37,311 nucleotides of DNA, from assembly GCA_017508105.1 (NCBI GenBank), contig JAFVZP010000008.1, positions 1 to 37,311 on the forward strand, written 5' to 3'. The position numbers and the translations under genes are program-made. Under the pieces are notes generated by a model. The model saw only the letters and a program-made list of their open reading frames with translations. It searched no databases and was not told the DNA's origin. Every line of letters begins with the position of its first letter. Positions within the stretch are counted from its first letter, which is position 1. The DNA comes from Clostridia bacterium (GTDB lineage: Bacteria > Bacillota > Clostridia > Christensenellales > Borkfalkiaceae). Shown here one piece after another: positions 28,932 through 36,915 of the stretch.

Positions 28932-30215
28932 ATGGAAAAGAATCAGTTTACAGACAGAGTGAGAATACAAATTCGAGCAGGCAACGGCGGCGACGGCATG
29001 AACTCCTTTAAGGCGTACAAGGGCAAGCCCGCCTGCGGTCCGGACGGCGGTGACGGTGGCGACGGCGGCAGCGTCTATTTCTTGGGCGACAAGGATATGA
29101 CCGACCTTTTAACCTACCGTTTTGCCTCGCATTTTGCAGCCGAAAACGGCGAGCGCGGCGGCACCAACCGTTGCACGGGTAAAAACGGCGGCGACGTCAT
29201 TTTAAAAGTGCCCTGCGGCACGGTAATCAAGGACTTTGAATCGGGAAAAATCATTGCCGACGTCTTTTCGGACGGCGAAAAAGTCAAAATTGCCGAGGGC
29301 GGCAAGGGCGGCAAGGGCAACGTGCGTTTTACCACTGCACGCAGACATGCCCCCCACTTTGCGCAAAAAGGTCAAAAAGTAAAGCCGCACGATATTATCC
29401 TGGAAATGAAGGTCATTGCCGACGTGGGCATCGTGGGCTTCCCCAACGTGGGCAAGAGCACGCTGCTCTCGCGCATCTCGGCGGCAAGACCCAAAATTGC
29501 AAACTATCACTTCACCACGCTTTCGCCCAACCTCGGCGTGGTGCGTTACTATGAAAAATCCTTCATCGCCGCAGATATCCCCGGCCTCATCGAGGGCGCG
29601 GCACAGGGCGCAGGCTTGGGGCACGATTTCTTGCGCCATATCGAGCGCACCCGTATGATTTTACACGTCGTGGACATCTCGGCTTGCGAGGGTAGGGACC
29701 CCATTGAGGATTTCAAAAAAATCAACGACGAGCTGAAGGAATACAGCGAAGTGCTCGCCTCTCTGCCGCAGGTGGTGGTGTGCAACAAGTGCGACATTCC
29801 TTCCGCCGAGGAAAATTTAAAGAAATTCAAGAAAAAATACGGTAAAAAATACAAAATTTACTCCATGGCGGCAATTTCTGACAAAAATTTTGACCAATTG
29901 CTGCAAGGGCTGTTCGAGGTGTTGGACACGCTCCCGCCCGTCGAGCCCATTCGCCCCGAAGAGGAATTTATCTATACCGACCGCACGGATATTACCCACT
30001 TTGAAATTGTAAAATTGGATGCGGACGTGTACGAGGTTACGGGCGGCTTGGTGGAAATGCTCTGCCGCAACGTAGAATTAAACGACCCCGCTTCCATGGC
30101 GTATTTCCAAAAGGTACTGCGCACGCAGGGCGTCATCAAAGAACTGCAAAAATCGGGCTGTAAAGAGGGCGACACGGTCATCGTCGGCGACGTAGAGTTC
30201 GACTTTATGGAATAA
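28932..30215 (+). CDS. obg: GTPase Obg (CgtA)
   Basis: Essential GTPase acting in 50S assembly and stress/sporulation signalling. The 427-residue protein begins with the glycine-rich Obg fold (FTDRVRIQIRAGNGGDG; CGPDGGDGGDGG), then the G domain with G1 GFPNVGKST, G2 NYHFTTLSPNLG, G3 DIPGLIEGAAQGAGLG, G4 NKCD, and a C-terminal OCT domain (EEEFIYTDRTDITHF to VEFDFME). The start at 28932 (MEKNQFTDRV) is the canonical Obg N-terminus; an upstream ATG at 28896 lies in the promoter. It is followed 15 bp later by yhbY, a frequent partner in ribosome assembly. Confidence 0.96.
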   Translation: MEKNQFTDRVRIQIRAGNGGDGMNSFKAYKGKPACGPDGGDGGDGGSVYFLGDKDMTDLLTYRFASHFAAENGERGGTNRCTGKNGGDVILKVPCGTVIKDFESGKIIADVFSDGEKVKIAEGGKGGKGNVRFTTARRHAPHFAQKGQKVKPHDIILEMKVIADVGIVGFPNVGKSTLLSRISAARPKIANYHFTTLSPNLGVVRYYEKSFIAADIPGLIEGAAQGAGLGHDFLRHIERTRMILHVVDISACEGRDPIEDFKKINDELKEYSEVLASLPQVVVCNKCDIPSAEENLKKFKKKYGKKYKIYSMAAISDKNFDQLLQGLFEVLDTLPPVEPIRPEEEFIYTDRTDITHFEIVKLDADVYEVTGGLVEMLCRNVELNDPASMAYFQKVLRTQGVIKELQKSGCKEGDTVIVGDVEFDFME

Positions 30216-30230
30216 GGAGAAAGAGAAGTT

Positions 30231-30524
30231 ATGTTTACAAGCAAACAGAGAAGTCATTTAAAATCCATTGCGGCAAATTTAGAGCCGATTATGCAGGTGG
30301 GCAAAGAGGGCGTGGGGGACAACCTCTTAAAATCCCTGTCCGAGGCGTTGGAAGCGAGAGAGCTCATCAAAATCACCATTTTGGAGAGCGCCACCGACGA
30401 GCCCAAGGTTATGGCGCAGGAGATTGCCGACGCATTGAAGGCGCAAGTGGTCATCGTCATGGGCAGAAAGGCGGTGTTATACCGTTATTCCTCCAAAAAC
30501 AATTTCAAGCATATCGAGTATTAA
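30231..30524 (+). CDS. yhbY: YhbY/CRM-domain RNA-binding protein
   Basis: Small 97-residue protein made of one CRM (IF3 C-like) domain that associates with pre-50S particles. It has the typical start SKQRSHLKSIAANLEPIMQVGKEG and the later ALEARELIKI and GRKAVLYRYS, with the GxxG-type loop residues VIVMGRKAV. AAGGAGA lies before the ATG. It follows obg closely, consistent with joint transcription. Its stop lies at the edge of the displaced rpsR-terminator repeat. Confidence 0.92.
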   Translation: MFTSKQRSHLKSIAANLEPIMQVGKEGVGDNLLKSLSEALEARELIKITILESATDEPKVMAQEIADALKAQVVIVMGRKAVLYRYSSKNNFKHIEY

Positions 30525-30529
30525 ACAAA

Positions 30530-30565
30530 AAAACGGCGTTCCGAAAAAGCGGAACGCCGTTTAAT
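30530..30565. terminator. Terminator hairpin copied from rpsR, shared by yhbY and the fic/rpsR-fragment transcript
   Basis: AACGGCGTTCCG (30532-30543) pairs with CGGAACGCCGTT (30550-30561). On the minus strand seven T residues follow, so it is strongest for transcription coming from fic. On the plus strand the tail is only TTTAATG. The sequence is a near copy of the rpsR terminator at 36788-36824, differing in the loop. Confidence 0.8.
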
Positions 30566-30577
30566 GATTGCGTTGAA

Positions 30578-30675
30578 TTATTCTTCTTTGAAGGGGAGCA
30601 ATGCAACCACTCTTGCACGCTTGATGGCGTAAGCAAGGGTTCTTTGGTGTTTTGCACAGGTGCCGGTCATTCTTC
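30578..30675 (-). pseudogene. rpsR: 3' fragment of rpsR (last 32 codons)
   Basis: On the minus strand this stretch encodes the end of ribosomal protein S18, from the Arg-Arg-Met before [11 protein letters not shown] to the final LPFKEE and stop at 30578-30580. It begins in the middle of codon 51 of the intact gene at 36524-36772, has no promoter of its own, and lies directly behind fic. An ATG at 30668-30670 could in principle allow a 30-residue peptide by coupling to the fic stop. It is a duplication product, not a functional S18 gene. Confidence 0.93.
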
Positions 30676-30677
30676 AA

Positions 30678-31589
30678 CTAATTTCCAATCTCAAAATATT
30701 TCAGCAACGCTTTATAGGTATCTTGACCGTCAAGGCAGGTTTCAATTAAAAAACCGCGTTCGTTATTCCATTCACGCAAACCACGATAATAGAACATCTT
30801 TTTTCTGTTTTCGATAATAAAGGGAATAATATTGTTGCGCAGACACTCTTTGAAAGCAATCAATCTCCCCACGCGCCCATTCCCATCTTGGAAAGGGTGT
30901 ATTTTCTCAAAACGGTAGTGAAATTCTACGATATTTTCAAAAGTAATCGCCTCAACTCCTGCGTACCACGTAAGCAATTTTTGCATTTCAACGCATACAT
31001 GGTTGGGGGCAACCGTTGGCGCACCGCCTACCGTATTCGGTTTTGAGTTGTAATCGCCAACCCTAAACCAAGAAAGACGAGAATCGGACGTTGCCGTTTT
31101 CAAAATGCGATGCACCTCTTTGATAAACGCTTCCGTTAACTCATCTTCTGCGTGCTCGATAACGTAATCAATTGCTCGGAAGTGATTATTCGTCTCAATA
31201 ATATCATCTACGGGAACACCTTCTTCCACTCCAATCGTATTCGTTTCAAAAATCAAACGAGTTTGATCTTCGGAGAGTTTGCTCCCTTCGATACGATTGG
31301 AATTATAGGTTAAGCGTACCTGTGTTTCATGATAAAGCCCACCCGAAATTTTTGTTTCCATCTCTTCAAGCAAAACCTGTAAAACAGGATTATCGCAAAC
31401 CTCGCAATATAAATCTTCTATGGCGCAGGAAAAATACTCGGCGATCTTTTGCAATACGTTGTCTGCAATTTTTTCACCTTTACCAATCTTGGCAACCGTG
31501 CGTGACGAAATACCAAGAATCTTTGTTAAATCGGACTTTTTAAATCCGTTTTCTTTCAAAATCTTTACTAAATTATCGTAAGAAATCAT
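30678..31589 (-). CDS. Xre-type HTH and Fic-domain protein, class II
   Basis: Fic enzymes usually transfer AMP from ATP onto a hydroxyl of a target protein. The 303-residue protein has an N-terminal Xre-like helix-turn-helix (about 1-60; KKSDLTKILGISSRTVAKIGKG) and a Fic domain with an intact HPFQDGNGRVGR motif (231-242), including the catalytic His231. An inhibitory-helix motif S97-x3-E101-G102 (TYNSNRIEGSKL) lies before the Fic core, marking class II autoinhibited Fic proteins. GGGAGT precedes the ATG. The gene is clearly more A/T-rich than its neighbours and reads against them, suggesting acquisition. No partner antitoxin gene is adjacent. The HTH and the operator-promoter at 31601-31646 suggest autoregulation. 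Its target is unknown. Confidence 0.92.
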   Translation of the reverse strand: MISYDNLVKILKENGFKKSDLTKILGISSRTVAKIGKGEKIADNVLQKIAEYFSCAIEDLYCEVCDNPVLQVLLEEMETKISGGLYHETQVRLTYNSNRIEGSKLSEDQTRLIFETNTIGVEEGVPVDDIIETNNHFRAIDYVIEHAEDELTEAFIKEVHRILKTATSDSRLSWFRVGDYNSKPNTVGGAPTVAPNHVCVEMQKLLTWYAGVEAITFENIVEFHYRFEKIHPFQDGNGRVGRLIAFKECLRNNIIPFIIENRKKMFYYRGLREWNNERGFLIETCLDGQDTYKALLKYFEIGN

Positions 31590-31600
31590 AAAATACTCCC

Positions 31601-31646
31601 AAATCTTTACTTATTGTAACATATTTTAAATAAAAAGTAAAGATTT
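31601..31646 (-). promoter_or_regulatory. Promoter of fic with a perfect 12-bp inverted-repeat operator
   Basis: On the minus strand TTTACT (31636-31641), 17-bp spacer, TACAAT (31613-31618). A perfect 12-bp inverted repeat, AAATCTTTACTT (31601-31612) and AAGTAAAGATTT (31635-31646), places one half on the -35 box and the other at the transcription start. This is the expected layout for repression by the gene's own Xre domain. Confidence 0.75.
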
Positions 31647-31720
31647 TTTATAAAGAAAGCGCAACCTTTGCATATTATTTTTCGCTGCAATATGCAGAAT
31701 TACGCTTTTTTGTAAAGTTT

Positions 31721-31750
31721 TTGGTGGGAAGGATTACTGTGTTTTATAAT
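31721..31750 (+). promoter_or_regulatory. Candidate promoter of the grpE operon
   Basis: TTGGTG (31721-31726), 18-bp spacer, perfect TATAAT (31745-31750), about 110 bp before grpE. The region 31647-31720 also contains an imperfect TGCATATT/AATATGCA inverted repeat but no gene. Confidence 0.5.
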
Positions 31751-31756
31751 GCGTGG

Positions 31757-31779
31757 GAATATTTTTCAGGGAAATATTC
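31757..31779 (+). promoter_or_regulatory. Palindrome at the grpE transcription start, candidate heat-shock operator
   Basis: Perfect inverted repeat GAATATTT (31757-31764), seven-base spacer, AAATATTC (31772-31779), directly after the candidate -10 box. Its 8-7-8 form recalls CIRCE in layout but not in sequence. Confidence 0.45.
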
Positions 31780-31860
31780 AATCGGGCGTTTGAAAGGGAG
31801 AATTTTGGTTTACATTATAAAGTGTAAATCAATTTTAATTTTATCGGAGAAAAATACGAC

Positions 31861-32403
31861 ATGGAACAGAGTGAAAACACCAAGCAGGAAATTGCCGAAG
31901 AGGTACAGCCCGAGCAAGAAAGCGAACAGCCTGCGGCAACCGCCGAAGAGGTGCAGGCTGAGCCTTCCGAGCTCCAAAAGGCGTTGGCGCTTGCCGAGGA
32001 TTATAAGCGTAAATGGTATGCCGTAACGGCGGAATACGACAATTACCGCAAGCGCACGACGGCAACTGCGTCGCAAAAATACGCCGAGGGCGTTGCCGAC
32101 ATCGTGCTGAAAATTCTGCCCATCGGGGACAACATCGACAGAGCGCTCGCCGTCTGCGAGGACGAAAAGATGAAGCAGGGCTTGGAGATGATTAAAACGG
32201 GCTTTGAAAAGACCCTTTCGGACGAGGGAATCGAATGCTTCGACCCCACGGGCGAGGAGTTCAACTCCGCCACATCCGCCGCCATCGCCGCTTTGCCGTG
32301 CGAGGAAGGCGAGGAAGAGGGCTACGTAAAGCAAACCTTTTTAAAGGGCTATAAAAAGGGCGATAAAATTTTGCGTTACGCGCAGGTTATCGTTACAAGA
32401 TAA
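31861..32403 (+). CDS. grpE: Nucleotide exchange factor GrpE
   Basis: Co-chaperone that releases ADP from DnaK. The 180-residue protein has an acidic, Glu/Gln-rich disordered N-terminus (1-40), the long dimerising helix (LQKALALAEDYKRKWYAVTAEYDNYRKRT) and the C-terminal beta domain that contacts DnaK (FDPTGEEFNSATSAAI through GYKKGDKILRYAQVIV). The start is supported by GGAG. The order grpE-dnaK-dnaJ is the classical heat-shock operon, but hrcA is not upstream; the fic gene lies there on the other strand. Confidence 0.95.
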   Translation: MEQSENTKQEIAEEVQPEQESEQPAATAEEVQAEPSELQKALALAEDYKRKWYAVTAEYDNYRKRTTATASQKYAEGVADIVLKILPIGDNIDRALAVCEDEKMKQGLEMIKTGFEKTLSDEGIECFDPTGEEFNSATSAAIAALPCEEGEEEGYVKQTFLKGYKKGDKILRYAQVIVTR

Positions 32404-32478
32404 AAAAATTATTAAAAAAATTGATAAAGCCTGTTTAAAGGGCAAAAAATGCGTGTAAATTATAAATGTAAAAAATAA

Positions 32479-34302
<1,824 letters not shown>

Positions 34303-34315
34303 TCACTAAAAAACA

Positions 34316-34357
34316 TAGCAAAATTACCCAAATTATCCCTTTGGGTAATTTTGTGCT
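34316..34357 (+). terminator. Hairpin between dnaK and dnaJ, possible attenuating terminator
   Basis: AAAATTACCCAAA (34320-34332) pairs perfectly with TTTGGGTAATTTT (34340-34352) around a seven-base loop. The T-run sits inside the stem. It may partly terminate or stabilise dnaK mRNA relative to dnaJ. No separate dnaJ promoter is obvious. Confidence 0.6.
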
Positions 34358-34429
34358 AATAGAGCGCAAAATTTTTTAGGGCGTTTGCCCCATACGCTGC
34401 GCGGTACAGTAAAACACAGGTAAAAAATC

Positions 34430-35566
34430 ATGGCAGATAAGAAAAATTATTACGATATTCTCGGTGTGCAAAAAAACGCAAGCGATGCGGATATAAAAGC
34501 CGCCTACCGCAAAAAGGTAAAGGAATACCACCCCGACCTGCACCCCGGCGACGCCACGGCGGCTGAAAAATTCAAAGAAATCAACGAGGCAAACGAAACT
34601 CTGTCCGATAAACAAAAGCGCGCCGCCTACGACTACGAGCTCGAACATCCGGGCATGGGTGGCATGGGCGGCGGATTCTCCGGTCAGGGCTTCAGCGGCT
34701 TCGGCGGGTTCGAGGATATCTTCTCTTCCTTCTTCGGTGGGGGCATGGGTGGCTCGTCCGGCCGTCCCGAGGACAACGTCGGCGAGGATATCAAGCGGGA
34801 AATGAGCTTGAGCTTCATGGATGCCGCCAAGGGCTGCACCCGTGAGTTTTCCTACACCCGCAACAAGGCGTGTCCCGCCTGTAAGGGTACGGGCGCCAAA
34901 AACGGTACGGCATATTCGCCCTGCGCCAAGTGCAGCGGTCAGGGCCGCATTCGGGTAACGCAAAACACCATGTTCGGCAGAACGGTGCGGGTAACCGCCT
35001 GTCCCGACTGTTCGGGCACGGGCAAGAAGATTATTGAAAAATGCCACGTCTGTAAGGGCAAGCGTTACAACCGCGAAGAGGAGAAGCTGAACATCACCAT
35101 TCCTGCCGGTGCAGACAACCAGAGTTATATCTTAAAACGGGGCATGGGTCATGCGTCTTTGACGGGCGGCCCCGCCGGAGATCTGTATATCGTGTTCCGT
35201 GTAGAGCCGCACAAAATCTTCCAGAGAAAGGGCATGGACTTGTTTATCGACCTGCCCATTCCCTACGCCACGGCGGCGCTCGGCGGTAAGGTACGCGTAC
35301 CCGATTTAAACGATTCCTTCCTTTTGGATATTCCCGAAGGCACGCAAAACGGTACAACCATCATCATGCGCGGCAAGGGCATTGCATCCCGTCAGGGCAC
35401 GGGCAGTCTGCATATAAGAACGTACGTTGAAGTGCCCACCAAGCTGAGCAAGGAGCAGAAGAAAGAGCTGGAAAAAATCCTTCACGCAACGGATGTCAAG
35501 CAGTATCCCAGAGCCAAGCAGTACGCCGACGATATGGAAGCGCTTTACGGCAAAAAACCCTATTAA
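34430..35566 (+). CDS. dnaJ: Co-chaperone DnaJ (Hsp40)
   Basis: Stimulates DnaK ATPase and delivers clients. The 378-residue type I protein has the J domain with HPD at 34-36, a Gly/Phe-rich linker (GMGGMGGGFSGQGFSGFGGF), and a zinc domain with four CxxCxGx motifs: CPACKGTG, CAKCSGQG, CPDCSGTG and CHVCKGKR, the last lacking the terminal Gly as is common. C-terminal substrate domains follow (FQRKGMDLFIDLPI; PEGTQNGTTIIMRGKGI). The ribosome binding site is weak (AGG). Third gene of the grpE-dnaK-dnaJ cluster. Confidence 0.96.
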   Translation: MADKKNYYDILGVQKNASDADIKAAYRKKVKEYHPDLHPGDATAAEKFKEINEANETLSDKQKRAAYDYELEHPGMGGMGGGFSGQGFSGFGGFEDIFSSFFGGGMGGSSGRPEDNVGEDIKREMSLSFMDAAKGCTREFSYTRNKACPACKGTGAKNGTAYSPCAKCSGQGRIRVTQNTMFGRTVRVTACPDCSGTGKKIIEKCHVCKGKRYNREEEKLNITIPAGADNQSYILKRGMGHASLTGGPAGDLYIVFRVEPHKIFQRKGMDLFIDLPIPYATAALGGKVRVPDLNDSFLLDIPEGTQNGTTIIMRGKGIASRQGTGSLHIRTYVEVPTKLSKEQKKELEKILHATDVKQYPRAKQYADDMEALYGKKPY

Positions 35567-35579
35567 AAAACAAAAAAAG

Positions 35580-35610
35580 AGGCGGAAAGTTTATATTCCG
35601 CCTTTAAAAT
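35580..35610 (+). terminator. Terminator after dnaJ
   Basis: AGGCGGAA (35580-35587) pairs with TTCCGCCT (35596-35603), followed by a short TTT-AAAATTATT tail. Moderate terminator. Confidence 0.6.
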
Positions 35611-35612
35611 TA

Positions 35613-35641
35613 TTGACTTAGGGTCATAAATATAGTAAAAT
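35613..35641 (+). promoter_or_regulatory. Promoter of rpsF-ssb-rpsR
   Basis: TTGACT (35613-35618), 17-bp spacer, TAAAAT (35636-35641), giving a leader of about 95 nt before rpsF. Confidence 0.75.
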
Positions 35642-35646
35642 ATATG

Positions 35647-35735
35647 AACGGTGTAGCGAGAAAGACCGTTTTTTCGTCTGCACACATCAAACACCTTGCA
35701 TACCGTAGGAGGTATGCCGAATAAGACCGGGAGGT
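35647..35735 (+). promoter_or_regulatory. S6:S18-type ribosomal protein leader of rpsF
   Basis: The leader contains a hairpin GCATACC (35698-35704)/GGTATGC (35711-35717) immediately followed by CCGAATAAG, resembling the CCG-containing motif bound by the S6:S18 heterodimer to control its own operon. A first hairpin, AACGGT (35647-35652)/ACCGTT (35665-35670), ends in six T residues and could be a transcription terminator. ACACC (35691-35695) can pair with the Shine-Dalgarno region GGGAGGT. Assignment rests on recalled consensus, not on a model search. Confidence 0.6.
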
Positions 35736-35743
35736 AAAAAAGT

Positions 35744-36028
35744 ATGGCTAAATACGAAATGCTCGTAATGCTCAACAACGAGTCCGCCGATGAAACCAAG
35801 GAAGCAACTCTTGCAAAATTGGAAGGCATCATCACCAGCCGTGGCGGCGCCGTTGTATCCACCGACAAGTGGGGCACCAAGAAGCTTGCGTATCCCATCA
35901 ACTTCAAAAAGGAAGCGTACTACGTACTCTTGACGTTTGAAGGCAATGGCGATATCTGCAATGAGCTCGTGCGTGTCTGCGGCATTGACGCGGAAATCAC
36001 CAGACAGACGATTATGAAAATCGCATAA
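35744..36028 (+). CDS. rpsF: 30S ribosomal protein S6
   Basis: 94-residue ribosomal protein with the ferredoxin-like S6 fold: starts AKYEMLVMLNNES, then GGAVVSTDKWGTKKLAYPI and KKEAYYVLLTFEG, ending in ITRQTIMKIA. In the 30S platform it pairs with S18, whose gene lies two positions downstream. GGGAGGT precedes the ATG. rpsF-ssb-rpsR is the conserved bacterial order. Confidence 0.97.
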   Translation: MAKYEMLVMLNNESADETKEATLAKLEGIITSRGGAVVSTDKWGTKKLAYPINFKKEAYYVLLTFEGNGDICNELVRVCGIDAEITRQTIMKIA

Positions 36029-36052
36029 AAGAATTGATAAGGTAAAATAGAC

Positions 36053-36475
36053 ATGAACAAGGTTTTGTTGATTGGTAATTTAACGAGAGATCCCGAACTT
36101 ACTACGACGCCTTCGGGCGTAAGCGTATGCCGTTTTGCCATCGCCGTAAACAGAAACTATACCTCTGCAGACGGTGAAAGACAGACGGATTTCTTCAACG
36201 TCACCGCATGGCGTGGCTTGGGGGAAAGAATAGCGCAATACCAGAAAAAAGGCTCCAAAGTAGCAGTGAGCGGTTCCATTCAAATCAGAAATTACGACGA
36301 CAATCAAGGCGTCAGACGCACGGCTGTCGATATTATCGCGGAAGACGTAGAATTTTTAACGCCCAGAATGACAAATGAGGACGGCTCGCAGGACTCCTAC
36401 GCCCCTGCCGCTCCTACGGGCAAGAAAAAGCCTGTTCTGCAAGCATTTGAGGACGACAGCGATATCCCGTTCTAA
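36053..36475 (+). CDS. ssb: Single-stranded DNA-binding protein
   Basis: 140-residue OB-fold protein protecting single-stranded DNA in replication, repair and recombination. It has MNKVLLIGNLTRDPEL, the VCRFAIAVNRNY strand, DFFNVTAWRGLGE and KGSKVAVSGSIQIRNY, then a flexible linker and the acidic C-terminal tip DDSDIPF that recruits partner proteins. The linker is short for the family. AAGG lies before the ATG. It is encoded between rpsF and rpsR as usual. Confidence 0.97.
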   Translation: MNKVLLIGNLTRDPELTTTPSGVSVCRFAIAVNRNYTSADGERQTDFFNVTAWRGLGERIAQYQKKGSKVAVSGSIQIRNYDDNQGVRRTAVDIIAEDVEFLTPRMTNEDGSQDSYAPAAPTGKKKPVLQAFEDDSDIPF

Positions 36476-36523
36476 ACGCTAAGAAGCTACGGGAAGATAA
36501 ATTAAAATTAAGGAGTAACCGTT

Positions 36524-36772
36524 ATGGAAGAAAAGGCACCTGTAAAAAAGAGCTTTAAAAAGGCTCCTCGCAGAAAGGTTTGCGCTTTCTGTCAGGAAAA
36601 GGTTGAAGTAATCGACTATAAGGACGTTGCACGTTTAAAGAAATATATCGCCGAAGGCGGTAAAATTCTGCCCAGAAGAATGACCGGCACCTGTGCAAAA
36701 CACCAAAGAACCCTTGCTTACGCCATCAAGCGTGCAAGAGTGGTTGCATTGCTCCCCTTCAAAGAAGAATAA
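36524..36772 (+). CDS. rpsR: 30S ribosomal protein S18 (zinc-type)
   Basis: 82-residue S18, partner of S6 on the 30S platform. The core [30 protein letters not shown] region is canonical. CAFC together with CAKH forms a four-ligand set, so this is the zinc-binding (C+) version. AAGGAG precedes the ATG. Its last 32 codons, stop and terminator occur a second time in inverted orientation beside the fic gene at 30524-30675; this copy is the complete gene. Confidence 0.97.
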   Translation: MEEKAPVKKSFKKAPRRKVCAFCQEKVEVIDYKDVARLKKYIAEGGKILPRRMTGTCAKHQRTLAYAIKRARVVALLPFKEE

Positions 36773-36825
36773 TTCAACGCAATCATCAAACGGCGTTCCG
36801 ATTTTCGGAACGCCGTTTTTTTGTT
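36675..36825 (+). repeat. Inverted repeat copy B: native rpsR 3' end plus terminator
   Basis: The native partner of copy A at 30524-30675. It starts in the second base of rpsR codon 51 and runs through the terminator. The two copies face each other around about 6 kb holding fic, grpE, dnaK, dnaJ, rpsF, ssb and the 5' part of rpsR. Confidence 0.95.
36788..36824 (+). terminator. Terminator after rpsR
   Basis: AAACGGCGTTCCG (36788-36800) pairs with CGGAACGCCGTTT (36806-36818) around a five-base loop, with a seven-T tail. Confidence 0.9.
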
Positions 36826-36847
36826 ATATTGGCTATTTTTTCCAAAA

Positions 36848-36880
36848 GGTATTGACAATACCAAAAAAATAATATAATAT
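36848..36880 (+). promoter_or_regulatory. Promoter of the terminal lipoprotein with a palindrome over the -35 box
   Basis: TTGACA (36852-36857), 17-bp spacer, TAATAT (36875-36880). The -35 box is the centre of a perfect palindrome GGTATTG-A-CAATACC (36848-36862), a possible operator. Confidence 0.6.
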
Positions 36881-36915
36881 TAAAATGAGAAACTTTATAT
36901 AATAGGAGGAAAAAA

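Larger units (their letters stand above)
30524..30675 (-). repeat. Inverted repeat copy A: displaced rpsR 3' end plus terminator
   Basis: About 152 bp matching, in opposite orientation, 36675-36825. The 112 bp at 30564-30675 are identical to the complement of 36675-36786. The rest differs only in the hairpin loop and at 30563. The match stops abruptly at 30675, three bases before the fic stop codon. Confidence 0.95.

Noticed and set aside
30578-30670. A 30-residue open frame as a new small gene after fic
   Set aside because: It is the exact C-terminal end of S18 copied from rpsR, and has no promoter or clear ribosome binding site.
31601-31646. The inverted repeat before fic as ends of an insertion element
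   Set aside because: The arms lie only 22 bp apart, there is no transposase or target duplication, and they overlap a promoter exactly; an operator explains them better.
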